From Paracoccus salipaludis (lineage in GTDB: Bacteria > Pseudomonadota > Alphaproteobacteria > Rhodobacterales > Rhodobacteraceae), in assembly GCF_002287065.1 (NCBI RefSeq), contig NZ_NSJZ01000003.1, forward strand, positions 186,001-250,000: a DNA stretch of 64,000 nucleotides, written 5' to 3'. Below are positions 19,103-29,000 of this stretch, piece after piece. Every line of letters starts with the position of its first letter. Positions within the stretch are counted from its first letter, which is position 1. Both the position numbers and the translations under genes were made by a program. Below the pieces are notes generated by a model. The model searched no databases, was not told the DNA's origin, and saw nothing but the letters and a program-made list of their open reading frames with translations.

Positions 19103-19147
19103 CGCTCAACCCTGTGCGAATGCTTGCTGGCGCGCCGCCGTGTCGGC

Positions 19148-20107
19148 TCAGCCCGCCAAGGGCTCGCGCAACACGCGCGGAACCTTGAACTCGACCCGTT
19201 CCTGCGCGGTTTCGACCAGTTCCACGGTCACGTCGTAGCGGTCCGCGAAGGCGGCGATCACCTCGTCCACCAGCACTTCGGGGGCGCTTGCCCCCGCCGT
19301 GACGCCAACGGCGCGGATGCCGTCCAGCGCGCGCCAGTCGATGTCGGCGGCCCGCATCACGAGCTGCGCGTAATCGCAGCCGGCCGAGCGGCCGACTTCG
19401 ACCAGCCGCTTCGAATTCGAGCTGTTCGGCGCCCCGATCACCAGCAGCGCGTCGATCCTGGGCGCGATGGCCTTGACGGCAGCCTGCCGGTTCGTCGTGG
19501 CATAGCAGATGTCGTCCTTGGCGGGGCCCACGATGGCGGGAAACCGCGCTTGCAGGGCGGCCACGATCTGCGCGGTGTCGTCCACCGACAGGGTGGTCTG
19601 CGTGATCCAGGCCAGACGCTGCGGGTTGCGCGGCATGACCTGCGCCACGTCCTCGACCGTCTCGACCAGGATGACCTCGCCCTCGGGAAGCTGGCCCATC
19701 GTGCCCAGCACCTCGGGGTGGCCGGCATGGCCGATCATGACCATCTGCAGGCCCTCGGCATGGTGCCGCTCGGCCTCGATATGGACCTTGCTGACCAGGG
19801 GGCAGGTGGCGTCCACGAAGACCATCTCGCGACGCCGCGCCTCGGCCGGGACCGATTTCGGCACACCGTGGGCGGAAAAGATCACGGGGCGGTCGTCGGG
19901 CACCTCGTCCAGTTCCTCGACAAAGACCGCGCCCTTGTCGCGCAAGCCCTCCACGACGAAGCGGTTGTGCACGATCTCGTGGCGCACATAGACGGGCGCG
20001 CCCCATTTCTGCAGCGCGAGTTCCACGATCTGCACGGCGCGGTCCACGCCCGCGCAGAATCCGCGCGGCGCGGCGAGATACAGGGTCAGGGGCGGCTTCT
20101 TGTCCAT
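19148..20107 (-). CDS. ispH: 4-hydroxy-3-methylbut-2-enyl diphosphate reductase
   Basis: Last enzyme of the MEP isoprenoid pathway, an iron-sulfur reductase giving IPP and DMAPP. The 319-residue protein has the three cluster cysteines in [22 protein letters not shown] and [11 protein letters not shown], plus conserved histidines in VRHEIVHN and SAHGVPKSV and the [14 protein letters not shown] segment. The ATG at 20107 ([16 protein letters not shown]) is the family start; a longer frame is unlikely. It is divergent from gmk. Confidence 0.97.
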   Translation of the reverse strand: MDKKPPLTLYLAAPRGFCAGVDRAVQIVELALQKWGAPVYVRHEIVHNRFVVEGLRDKGAVFVEELDEVPDDRPVIFSAHGVPKSVPAEARRREMVFVDATCPLVSKVHIEAERHHAEGLQMVMIGHAGHPEVLGTMGQLPEGEVILVETVEDVAQVMPRNPQRLAWITQTTLSVDDTAQIVAALQARFPAIVGPAKDDICYATTNRQAAVKAIAPRIDALLVIGAPNSSNSKRLVEVGRSAGCDYAQLVMRAADIDWRALDGIRAVGVTAGASAPEVLVDEVIAAFADRYDVTVELVETAQERVEFKVPRVLREPLAG

Positions 20108-20211
20108 GCGCGCAGGAATACAGCGGCCGAGGGCCAAGGTCCATGCCGCGTCCTTGACCTTGGCCGCCCCCGTGGGGCAACTGTCCGCGCCATACAGCCG
20201 CGAGAGGAACC

Positions 20212-20841
20212 ATGCAGCGCAGCGGATTGCTGATCATCATTTCGTCGCCCTCGGGCGCGGGCAAGTCCACGCTCGCGCGGCGGCTGATGGAATGGGACCC
20301 GACCCTGCGCTTTTCCGTCTCGGCCACCACCCGCCCGCCGCGTCCGGGCGAGGTCGAGGGGCAGCACTATTACTTCATGGATCGCGCGGCCTTCGACGAG
20401 ATGGTGTCGCAGAACCAGATGCTGGAACATGCCGAAGTCTTCGGCAACTGCTACGGCAGCCCGCGCGGTCCCGTGGAACTGGCGATGGCCGAAGGGCGCG
20501 ACACGCTTTTCGACGTGGATTGGCAGGGCGGCCAGCAGATCCGGGCCTCGGCGCTGGGACCGCATGTCGTGTCCATCTTCATCCTGCCGCCCAGCCTCCC
20601 GGAACTGGAACGCCGGTTGCGGTCGCGCAACCAGGACAGCGACGAGGTGATCGCGCGGCGGATGCTGAAAAGCCGCGACGAGATCAGCCACTGGGCCGAA
20701 TACGACTATGTGCTGGTGAACGACGACATCGAGGCGACCGAGGCCGACTTGCGCGCCATCCTGACCGCCGAGCGCCTGCGCCGGGACCGCCGTCCCGCGC
20801 TGGGCGGGTTTGTCCGCAAGCTGATGGAGGATGCAGCATGA
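20212..20841 (+). CDS. gmk: Guanylate kinase
   Basis: Phosphorylates GMP to GDP. The 209-residue enzyme has the P-loop [15 protein letters not shown], the GMP-binding segments [21 protein letters not shown] and GSPRGPVE, and the lid with [23 protein letters not shown]. Its stop overlaps the start of the gamma-carbonic anhydrase gene (ATGA). Confidence 0.97.
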   Translation: MQRSGLLIIISSPSGAGKSTLARRLMEWDPTLRFSVSATTRPPRPGEVEGQHYYFMDRAAFDEMVSQNQMLEHAEVFGNCYGSPRGPVELAMAEGRDTLFDVDWQGGQQIRASALGPHVVSIFILPPSLPELERRLRSRNQDSDEVIARRMLKSRDEISHWAEYDYVLVNDDIEATEADLRAILTAERLRRDRRPALGGFVRKLMEDAA

Positions 20842-21359
20842 TCTGGGAACTTGACGGCACCGCCCCGCAGGTCGCCCCCGACGCATGGGTCGCGCCGGAC
20901 GCGCAGCTGATCGGCCGCGTCGTGCTGGAAGACATGGCAAGCGTCTGGTGGGCCGCCGTCCTGCGCGGCGACAACGAGGAAATCCGCATCGGCCGGGGAT
21001 CGAACGTGCAGGACGGCTGCGTCTTCCACACCGATCCCGGCTTCCCGCTGCGGGTCGGTGCGGATGTCACCGTGGGTCACAAGGCGATCCTGCACGGCTG
21101 CACGGTCCATGACGGCGCACTGATCGGCATGGGGGCGACGATCCTGAACGGCGCCGTCATCGGCGAGGGCGCGCTGATCGGCGCAGGCGCGCTGGTGGCC
21201 GAAGGCAAGGAAATCCCGCCCGGCGCGCTGGTCATGGGCGCGCCCGGTCGCGTGGTGCGCCAGCTTGACGCGGCGGCCATCGCCCGCCTGCGCGACTCGG
21301 CCGCCCGCTACCGCGCCAACGCCGCACGCTACCGCGCGGGCCTGCGGCCGGTCGGCTGA
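20838..21359 (+). CDS. Gamma-carbonic anhydrase-like hexapeptide-repeat protein
   Basis: A 173-residue left-handed beta-helix protein of the YrdA/gamma-CA family. Hexapeptide repeats run through most of the chain (for example [21 protein letters not shown]), and the metal-binding histidines fall in the CVFHTD and [14 protein letters not shown] region. It may hydrate CO2 or act as an acyltransferase-like scaffold; activity of this subfamily is often undemonstrated. It is translationally coupled to gmk and followed 8 bp later by the kinase gene. Confidence 0.88.
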   Translation: MIWELDGTAPQVAPDAWVAPDAQLIGRVVLEDMASVWWAAVLRGDNEEIRIGRGSNVQDGCVFHTDPGFPLRVGADVTVGHKAILHGCTVHDGALIGMGATILNGAVIGEGALIGAGALVAEGKEIPPGALVMGAPGRVVRQLDAAAIARLRDSAARYRANAARYRAGLRPVG

Positions 21360-21367
21360 GGCGAACC

Positions 21368-22432
21368 ATGGACAGCGTCGCCCTGCAGCAGATCGGCGAT
21401 GCGGTTCCCGCGGCGATGCTGGTCCTGGACCGCGAGGCGCGGGTCGTCATGGCGAACGCCGCCGCCGTCGAGATGCTGGGCCCCGGGCTGACCGACCGCC
21501 CCTTCGTCACCGTCCTGCGCCAGCCGCTCGTGAACCGTGCCGTGGACCAGGTGCTCGCGGCGCCCAAGGTGCCTGCGCCTGCGCGCCTGCCGGTGGGGAT
21601 CAGCGCGCGCGGGCGGGAACGCAAATGCGTGGTCACCGTGTCGCCGCTGACGCTGCGGGGACGCCGGGGCGCCGCAGTCGTGCTCGAGGATACCACCGGC
21701 ATCGAGCAGGCCGAGCAGATGCGCCGCGACTTCGTGGCGAATGTCAGCCACGAGCTGCGCACGCCCCTGACCGCGCTGATGGGCTTCATCGAGACGCTGC
21801 GCGGCCCCGCCCGCGACGACGCCGCCGCGCGCGAGCGGTTCCTGGCGATCATGGACCGCGAGGCCGGGCGGATGAACCGCCTGATCGGCGACCTGCTGTC
21901 CCTCAGCCGCGTCGAGCAGGAGGAGCGGCGCCGTCCCGCCGAGCGCGTGGACCTTGCGGCGCTGGTCCGCAGCGCCTGCGCCACGCTGGGCCCGACGGCG
22001 CAGGCGGCGGGCGTCACGCTGCGCCAGATCGGCACCGACAGGACCGCGCCGGTCGCGGGCAACGCCGACCAGATCCAGCAGGTCCTGCACAATCTTGTCG
22101 AGAACGCCGTCAAATACGGCAGCCGCAGCGGCGGAGAGGTCCGCGCAACCCTGTCCCATGTCCCGCACGAGCCTGTCCTGCGCGGCCCCGGCTGGGCGAT
22201 CGAGATCGCAGACGACGGCGAAGGCATCGACGAGGTCCACCTGCCGCGCCTGACCGAACGCTTCTACCGCGTGGACACCCACCGCTCGCGCGAGAAGGGC
22301 GGCACCGGCCTTGGCCTTGCCATCGTCAAGCACATCGTCGCCCGCCACCGGGGGCGGCTGAAGATCGACAGCGCCAAGGGGCAGGGCAGCCGCTTCACGG
22401 TCATCCTGCCCGAATGGACGGTCCCGGGATAG
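21368..22432 (+). CDS. Soluble PhoR-like sensor histidine kinase
   Basis: A 354-residue kinase with an N-terminal PAS-like domain (about residues 1-110), HisKA with phosphorylated His128 in FVANVSHELRTPLTALMGF, and HATPase_c motifs HNLVENAVKYG, DDGEGI and GGTGLGLAIVKHI. This is closest to PhoR, the phosphate-limitation sensor, but the usual N-terminal membrane segments are absent and no response regulator or pst gene is nearby. It follows gmk and the gamma-CA gene, and no start other than 21368 is needed. The stimulus is unknown. Confidence 0.8.
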   Translation: MDSVALQQIGDAVPAAMLVLDREARVVMANAAAVEMLGPGLTDRPFVTVLRQPLVNRAVDQVLAAPKVPAPARLPVGISARGRERKCVVTVSPLTLRGRRGAAVVLEDTTGIEQAEQMRRDFVANVSHELRTPLTALMGFIETLRGPARDDAAARERFLAIMDREAGRMNRLIGDLLSLSRVEQEERRRPAERVDLAALVRSACATLGPTAQAAGVTLRQIGTDRTAPVAGNADQIQQVLHNLVENAVKYGSRSGGEVRATLSHVPHEPVLRGPGWAIEIADDGEGIDEVHLPRLTERFYRVDTHRSREKGGTGLGLAIVKHIVARHRGRLKIDSAKGQGSRFTVILPEWTVPG

Positions 22433-22466
22433 CAGCCCGCAAGGGACCGGCCGACCCGAACACCGC

Positions 22467-22503
22467 CCGGCGGGCTTCTTTCTGACCCAAATACCCCCGC
22501 CGG
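22467..22503 (-). repeat. Intergenic repeat, copy B
   Basis: Reverse-orientation copy between the convergent kinase and purL genes. An 8-bp perfect stem CCGGCGGG (22467-22474) / CCCGCCGG (22496-22503) encloses the conserved core, whose reverse complement is identical to copy A over 23 bp. On the plus strand the core reads CTTCTTTCT after a GC-rich segment, so it may serve as a bidirectional terminator. Confidence 0.75.
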
Positions 22504-22556
22504 AGGCGCCGGAGCCGTGACGCAGGCGCCGCGTCAAGGCCTCTCTGCGCCAGCCC

Positions 22557-24740
22557 TCAGGCGTGATCCGGCACGTCGCCCTTGATCGCGCCGGCAAAGG
22601 CGCTGCGGTAAAGCGCGGACAGTTCGGCAAGCGCCGCCGAATCCCCGCCCAGCGTGACCCGGTCCCCCTCGAACCGGCCGACGGTCGCGATCTCGATCCC
22701 GGCCTCGCGTGCCGCCTCGATGAGTGAGGCCGCATCGGCGGAAGGGGCCGCAACCAGATAACGGGCCTGGTCTTCGCCGAACAGCACCGGGATGTCGGCG
22801 GCGTCCAGCGTGACGCCGATGGCGGCCGCCTCGGCCATCTCGAAGGCCGCCAGCGCAAGGCCGCCGTCCGACAGATCCGAGGCCGCCCGGATGTGATTCC
22901 GATGGGCCAGCAGGAACTCGCCATGCGCGCGCTCGGCCGCCAGATCGACCGGGGGCGCATCGCCCGCCTCGATCCCCCAGGCCTCGGCCGCCAGGGCCGA
23001 CTGGCCCATGTGGCCGCGCGTGGCCCCGATCACCAGCGCGAGGTCGCCCTTGTGGGGCACCCCGGCGATCAGGTCGTCCAGCGTCTCGATCAGCCCGACC
23101 GCGCCGATGGTGGGGGTGGGCAGGATCGCCTGGCCGTCCGTCTCGTTGTAAAGGCTGACGTTGCCCGACACGATGGGGAAGTCGAGCGCCCGGCAGGCCT
23201 CGCCGATGCCTTTGATGGCGCCGACGAACTGGCCCATGATCTCGGGCTTTTCGGGGTTGCCGAAGTTCAGGTTGTCGGTCGCGGCCAGCGGACGCGCCCC
23301 GCAGGCCACGAGGTTGCGCCAGGCTTCCGCCACCGCCTGCCTGCCGCCCTCGACCGGGTTCGCTTTCACGTAGCGCGGCGTCACGTCGCTGGTGAAGGCC
23401 AGCGCCTTGTTCGTGCCATGGACCCGCACGACGCCCGCGCCAAGGCCGGGCTTGCGGATCGTGTCGCCGCCGACCTGGGTGTCGTACTGTTCCCACACCC
23501 AGGCCTTGCGGGCATAGTTGGGCGAACCGATCAGCGCCTTCAGCGCCGCGACGGGCGTGATCTCGGGCAGGTCGCCCAGCGGCTCGGGCGCAGGGGTTTC
23601 CACCCAGGGCCGGTCGTATTCAGGGGCGCTCGACGACAGCCTGGACAGCGGCAGGTCGGCCATGACCTCGTTGCCGTGCAGGATCAGGAAGCGGTCCTCG
23701 GCAATGGTCTCGCCCACGATGGCGAAGTCGAGGTCCCATTTCTCGAAGATCGCCCGCGCCTCGGCCTCTTTCTCGGGCTTCAGCACCATGAGCATCCGCT
23801 CCTGGCTTTCGGACAGCATCATCTCGTAGGCCGTCATCGCGGCCTCGCGCTGGGGCACGTGGTCCAGCACCAGCCTGATGCCGAGGCCACCCTTGTCACC
23901 CATTTCCACGGCGGAACAGGTCAGGCCCGCCGCGCCCATGTCCTGAATGGAGATGACCGCATCCGTCGCCATCAGCTCGAGGCAGGCTTCCAGCAGGCAT
24001 TTCTCGGTGAAGGGGTCGCCGGCCTGCACGGTCGGGCGCTTGTCCTCGATCGAATCGTCGAACTCGGCCGAGGCCATGGTCGCCCCGCCCACGCCGTCGC
24101 GGCCCGTCTTGGCGCCGAGATAGACCACCGGCATCCCCACGCCCGAGGCCGCCGAGTAGAAGATGCGGTCCGCATCCGCGAGGCCCGCCGCGAAGGCGTT
24201 GACCAGGCAGTTGCCGTCATAGGCGCGGTGAAAACGGACCTCGCCGCCGACGTTCGGGACGCCGAAGGCGTTGCCGTAGGCGCCGATCCCCTCGACCACG
24301 CCCTTGACCAGGTGCGGGGTGCGGGGGTGTTCGGGCCGCCCGAAGCTCAGCGCGTCCATCGCGGCGACCGGGCGGGCGCCCATGGTGAAGACGTCGCGCA
24401 GGATGCCGCCCACGCCGGTCGCGGCGCCCTGGTGCGGCTCGATGTAGCTGGGGTGGTTGTGGCTTTCCATCTTGAAGACCACGGCCTGCCCGTCGCCAAT
24501 GTCCACCACGCCCGCGTTCTCGCCGGGGCCGCAGATCACCTGCGGGCCGGTCGTGTGCAGCGTCCGCAGCCATTTCTTCGACGACTTGTACGAGCAGTGC
24601 TCGTTCCACATCGCCGAGAAGATGCCCAGTTCGGTATAGGTCGGGGTGCGCCCGATGATCTCCAGGATGCGCTGGTATTCGTCGGGCTTCAGCCCATGCG
24701 CGGCGACCAGTTCGTCGGTGATCGCAGGTTCGTTCTGCAT
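22557..24740 (-). CDS. purL: Phosphoribosylformylglycinamidine synthase subunit PurL
   Basis: Fourth step of de novo purine synthesis (FGAR to FGAM). At 727 residues this is the small PurL that works with separate PurQ and PurS, neither of which is in the window. Motifs include [38 protein letters not shown] ATP/Mg site (near residue 90), and [14 protein letters not shown]. The ATG at 24740 ([12 protein letters not shown]) is the family start. A hairpin with T8 on the same strand ends about 85 bp upstream (see the ncRNA entry). Confidence 0.96.
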   Translation of the reverse strand: MQNEPAITDELVAAHGLKPDEYQRILEIIGRTPTYTELGIFSAMWNEHCSYKSSKKWLRTLHTTGPQVICGPGENAGVVDIGDGQAVVFKMESHNHPSYIEPHQGAATGVGGILRDVFTMGARPVAAMDALSFGRPEHPRTPHLVKGVVEGIGAYGNAFGVPNVGGEVRFHRAYDGNCLVNAFAAGLADADRIFYSAASGVGMPVVYLGAKTGRDGVGGATMASAEFDDSIEDKRPTVQAGDPFTEKCLLEACLELMATDAVISIQDMGAAGLTCSAVEMGDKGGLGIRLVLDHVPQREAAMTAYEMMLSESQERMLMVLKPEKEAEARAIFEKWDLDFAIVGETIAEDRFLILHGNEVMADLPLSRLSSSAPEYDRPWVETPAPEPLGDLPEITPVAALKALIGSPNYARKAWVWEQYDTQVGGDTIRKPGLGAGVVRVHGTNKALAFTSDVTPRYVKANPVEGGRQAVAEAWRNLVACGARPLAATDNLNFGNPEKPEIMGQFVGAIKGIGEACRALDFPIVSGNVSLYNETDGQAILPTPTIGAVGLIETLDDLIAGVPHKGDLALVIGATRGHMGQSALAAEAWGIEAGDAPPVDLAAERAHGEFLLAHRNHIRAASDLSDGGLALAAFEMAEAAAIGVTLDAADIPVLFGEDQARYLVAAPSADAASLIEAAREAGIEIATVGRFEGDRVTLGGDSAALAELSALYRSAFAGAIKGDVPDHA

Positions 24741-24826
24741 GGCGCATGTCCCCCATGGTGCGGATGCGTGCCTTCTAGGGCCAGCCGCGCGGAAGGGAAA
24801 GATGAAGGACGGCGCTGCGGTGCAGC

Positions 24827-24905
24827 AAAAAAAAGCCGGGCACAAAGGCCCGGCCTAAGTCCAACAGGGAGGTTGAAACAACACGAGTCTCCTCGCGTTC
24901 CTTCA
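24827..24905 (-). ncRNA. Candidate small RNA (or purL leader attenuator) with intrinsic terminator
   Basis: On the minus strand a plausible promoter (TTGAAT at 24940-24935, 17-bp spacer, TTATTT at 24917-24912) is followed by about 80 nt containing a small CGAG/CTCG hairpin. Next is a CAAC-CTCCCT-GTTG element exposing a CCTCCC anti-Shine-Dalgarno loop. The end is a strong terminator: 7-bp stem GCCGGGC/GCCCGGC (24835-24854) and eight Ts (24834-24827). No protein frame fits. It could be a stand-alone trans-acting RNA or a terminated leader of purL. I recognise no known family. Confidence 0.55.
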
Positions 24906-24967
24906 ATGTCCAAATAAGCGGCGGCCCGACTGCTATTCAAGCACGCCTTAACTTTATTGGTGCATGA

Positions 24968-24992
24968 CCGCCATGCGGCCGACGCATGGCGG
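24968..24992 (-). terminator. 10-bp hairpin after the LysR gene
   Basis: A perfect inverted repeat CCGCCATGCG/CGCATGGCGG with a 5-nt loop lies 18 bp after the LysR stop on the minus strand. There is no T-run, so it may be a pausing or RNA-stabilising hairpin or a factor-dependent terminator. Confidence 0.45.
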
Positions 24993-25010
24993 CAGTAGAA
25001 GAACAAAAGC

Positions 25011-25916
25011 TCAACTCTCGTCCGAGTTGCGCTTCATCGCTTGGATTTCTTCAAGCACGAAATCCCGGAATGCTGCAACGCGGCGCGACGAGCGCAATTC
25101 CTCGGGGAAGGCCAGAAAAACCGGGACTTCGGTGGATTCGACATCCGGCAGCACCCGGACAAGATGCGGCATCTCGTGTTCCATGTAGTTGGGCAGGATG
25201 CCGACGCCGACGTGGCTGAGCACCCCCTGCAGCACGCCGAAGTAGCTGTTGACCAGCAGGGTGGACGGGGAATGCCGGCTCAGCAGCGCCTGCGCCAGGA
25301 CGGCGCCCGCCTGCACCTGCGGCGTCGTGGGATTCTGGCAGATCAGGCGGTGGCCGGCCAGATCCTCGACCTTCTGGGGCAGGCCGGTCCGTTCCGCGTA
25401 TTCAGGCGAGGCGTAAAGCCGCATGCGGATGTTCAGCAGCCGCCGCCGGATCAGGTCGGCCTGGCTCGGCTCCTTCATGCGGATGGCGACGTCCGCTTCC
25501 CGCATGGGCAGGTCCAGCACCCGCTCCTCAAGCAGCAGGTCGATCTTGAGATCGGGATAGCGCTCGTACAGCTTGGCCAGGCGCGGAACCAGCCACAGCG
25601 TGCCGAAGCCGGTGGTGGTCGTCACCTTGAGTTCGCCGAAGACATGCTCCTCGCTGTCGCGGATGCGGGCGGCGGTGGTGTCCAGCTTGCGGTTCATCGC
25701 CTTTGTGGCATCAAACAGCATCTCGCCCTGTTCGGTCAGGATCAGGCCGCGCGCATGGCGGTGGAACAGCGTGGTGCCCAAGCCTTCCTCAAGCGCCCGC
25801 ACCTGACGGCTGACGGCCGACTGCGACAGGTGCAGTGCGTCGCCCGCGTGCGTCAGGCTGCCCGCTTCCGCCACCGCGTGAAATATCCGCAGCTTGTCCC
25901 AGTCCAGCCCGTTCAT
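25011..25916 (-). CDS. LysR-family transcriptional regulator
   Basis: A DNA-binding regulator of about 301 residues with an N-terminal winged helix (LRIFHAVAEAGSLTHAGDALHLSQSAVSRQVRALEE) and a periplasmic-binding-like effector domain. It is divergent from the indolepyruvate oxidoreductase gene, so it is a natural candidate to control it and perhaps itself. The start is uncertain: ATGs at 25967, 25934, 25928 and 25916 are in frame. I chose the last (MNGLDWDKLRIFHAV) because it gives the usual short LysR N-terminus, though AAGG lies rather close to it. Confidence 0.85.
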   Translation of the reverse strand: MNGLDWDKLRIFHAVAEAGSLTHAGDALHLSQSAVSRQVRALEEGLGTTLFHRHARGLILTEQGEMLFDATKAMNRKLDTTAARIRDSEEHVFGELKVTTTTGFGTLWLVPRLAKLYERYPDLKIDLLLEERVLDLPMREADVAIRMKEPSQADLIRRRLLNIRMRLYASPEYAERTGLPQKVEDLAGHRLICQNPTTPQVQAGAVLAQALLSRHSPSTLLVNSYFGVLQGVLSHVGVGILPNYMEHEMPHLVRVLPDVESTEVPVFLAFPEELRSSRRVAAFRDFVLEEIQAMKRNSDES

Positions 25917-25983
25917 ACCTTGCTGCATCCCTGCCATGCGGTGTGCGCAACACATAGGGGCAACCACGAAAAGAACAAAGGGC

Positions 25984-26012
25984 TTTATCGGTCAGCGAGA
26001 CTGACCTATAAT
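25984..26012 (+). promoter_or_regulatory. Promoter of the indolepyruvate oxidoreductase gene with palindromic operator
   Basis: A perfect -10 box TATAAT (26007-26012) is separated by 17 bp from a weak -35 (TTTATC, 25984-25989). The whole spacer is an inverted repeat: GGTCAG (25990-25995), CGAGA, CTGACC (26001-26006). Position and symmetry suggest an operator, perhaps for the divergent LysR protein. A GGGAGGAAG ribosome-binding site follows before the ATG at 26050. Confidence 0.6.
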
Positions 26013-26049
26013 GCCATCCAAAGGCCGTCCAGCTTTGGGAGGAAGCAAG

Positions 26050-29000
26050 ATGAGCGTTCAGGACATTTCCCTTGCCGACCGATTCGACCTGACCAAGCGC
26101 CATGTGCTTCTGAACGGCACGCAGGCCCTGGTCCGACTGATGCTGATGCAGTCGGCGCGCGACCGCGCGGCGGGGCTGAACACGGCGGGGCTGGTGACGG
26201 GCTATCGCGGCTCTCCGCTGGGTGGCGTGGACCTGCAGATGATGCGGTCGAAGAAGCTGCTCGATCCCGCGAACATCCTGTTCCAGCCGGGCCTGAACGA
26301 GGACCTGGCCGCGACCGCCATCTGGGGCAGCCAGCAGGCGGAACTGCGCGGCGAGGGGAAATACGACGGCGTCTTCGCGCTGTGGTACGGCAAGGGGCCG
26401 GGCGTGGACCGCACGGGCGACGTAATGCGCCACGCCAACATGGCCGGCTCGTCCAGGCATGGCGGCGTCGTCATGGCGATGGGCGACGACCACACCGGCG
26501 AATCCTCGACCGTGCTGCACCAGTCCGACTGGGCCATGGTGGACGCCTATATCCCTGTCCTGTCCCCGGCCGGCGTGCAGGAGATCCTGGACTTCGGCCT
26601 TTACGGCTGGGCGCTGAGCCGCTTTGCGGGCGTCTGGACCGGCCTCAAGACCATGAAGGACACGGTCGAGGCCACCAGCGTCGTGGACGGCGACCCCTTC
26701 CGCATGAGCTTCGTGACGCCGGACGACTTTGCGATGCCCGAAGGCGGGCTGAACATCCGCCTTGGCGACACGCCCGTCGCGCAGGAAGCGCGGATGATCG
26801 ACTACAAGCGCTTCGCCGCCGAGGCCTTTGCCCGCGCGAACCGCATCGACCGCCGGATGTGGGGCCGGGCCGGAGCCAAGATCGGCATCTGCGCCGCCGG
26901 CAAGAACTGGCTGGACGTGGTCCACGCCATGTCGCTGCTGGGCATCGACGAGGCCGAGGCCGAGCGGCTGGGCATCACCACCTACAAGATCGGCCAGACT
27001 TGGCCGCTGGACATGACCAGCTTCCACGAATGGGCCGAGGGACTGGACCTCATCATCGTGGTCGAGGAGAAGCGCAAGCTGATCGAGGTGCAGGTCAAGG
27101 AGGCCATCTTCGACGACCGCCGCGGCCGCCGCGTCTATGGCTGGCACAAGGGCGACACCTGGGAACACGGGCGGCGGCTGGAACTGTTCCCCACCCGCTA
27201 TGCCTTGGACCCGGTGCTGATCGCGCAACGTCTGGGCGACATCCTGATCGAGGAAGGCCGCCGCACCGACCGGCTGGAATCCGCGCTGTCGAAGCTGGCC
27301 GAGACGCGCCGCGCCGACAACGCGCCCGAGATCGCCGTCAGGACGCCCTGGTTCTGCTCGGGCTGCCCGCACAACAGCTCGACCAAGGTGCCCGAGGGCA
27401 GCCGCGCCTATGCGGGGATCGGCTGTCACTACATGGTGCAGTGGATGGACCGGGAAACCACCGGCTTCACCCAAATGGGCGGCGAGGGCGCGAACTGGAT
27501 CGGCGAAGCGCCGTTTTCCCAGCGGCCTCACGTGTTCCAGAACCTGGGCGACGGGACCTACAACCATTCGGGATCGCTGGCGATCCGCGCGGCCAAGGCG
27601 GCGGGCACCAACATCACCTACAAGATCCTGTTCAACGACGCCGTCGCCATGACCGGCGGCCAGCCGAACGAAGGCGAACTGACCGCGCCCCAGATCGTGC
27701 GCGAGCTGCAGGCGATCGACGTGCCCGTGGTGCTGGTCCATGACGAGAAGGAAGAGGTGGACCGCAACCTCTTCCCCAAGGGCCTGCGCTTCGAGGAACG
27801 CGCGAACCTCATGGCGGTGCAGCGCGAACTGTCGCAGGTGCCCGGCGTCACGGCCATCGTCTATGTCCAGACCTGCGCCGCCGAAAAGCGCCGCCGCCGC
27901 AAGAAGGGCAAGTTCCCCGATCCCGACCGCCGCGTCTGGATCAACCCCGAGGTCTGCGAGGCCTGCGGCGACTGCTCGGTCCAGTCGAACTGCGTTTCGG
28001 TCGTGCCTTTCGACACCAAGCTGGGTCGCAAGCGGGCCATCGACCAGTCGTCCTGCAACAAGGACTATTCCTGCGTGAAGGGCTTCTGCCCCAGCTTCGT
28101 CAGCGTGTCGGGCGGCAAGCTCCGCAAGCCGGCGGCCGAAACGCTTGCGCTTCCCGACCTGCCCGCGCCCGCGCTGCCGGCGATCAGCGGCACCCATAAC
28201 CTCGTCATCACGGGCGTCGGCGGCACCGGCGTCGTGACCATCGGCGCGGTGCTGGCGCAGGCCGCGCAGCTGGATGGCAAGGGCGCCGGTATGATGGAGA
28301 TGGCGGGCCTCGCCCAGAAGGGCGGGGCGGTCCACATCCACCTGCGGCTGGCGAACGCGCCCGAGGACATCAGCGCCATCCGCGTCGCCGTGGGCGAGGC
28401 CGACGCCATCATCGGCGGCGACCTCGTGGTGACGGCCGGGGCCAAGACCATCGGCCTGATGACGGGCGGCCGCACCGGCGCCGTGGTGAACGACCACGAG
28501 ATCATCACCGGCGAGTTCACCCGCGTCCGCGACTTCCGCGTGCCCGCCGACCGGCTGAAGATGTCGCTTCAGGCGCGTCTGGGCGAGAATGTGGCCTTCC
28601 TCGACGCATCCAAGCTGGCCGAGCGCTACTTGGGCGACTCGATCTACTCGAACATGCTCATCACCGGCGCGGCCTGGCAGCAGGGGCTGATCCCGCTGTC
28701 CGAGGAAGCGATCCTGCGCGCCATCGAGCTGAACGGCGCCAAGGCCGAGGAAAACAAGCGCGCCTTCCAGATCGGCCGCTGGGCGATCCTTCACCCCGAA
28801 CAGGCCGCGCCTGCGCCGGCAAAGGTGGAGCGCTTCGATCCCGTCGCCTATCGTGCGGAGCGGCTGGTCGGCTATCAGGGGCCCAAGCTCAAGCGCCGGT
28901 TCCTCAAGCTGGTGGACCTGGCGCCCGCCGAGCTGCGCGAAACGGTGGCCGAAAGCTGGTATCGCCTGCTTGCCGTCAAGGACGAATACGAGGTCGCCCG

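Noticed and set aside
24689..25006. Small 105-codon minus-strand frame spanning the candidate RNA and terminator
   Set aside because: It runs through a strong terminator into the purL start and has no ribosome-binding site or recognisable sequence.
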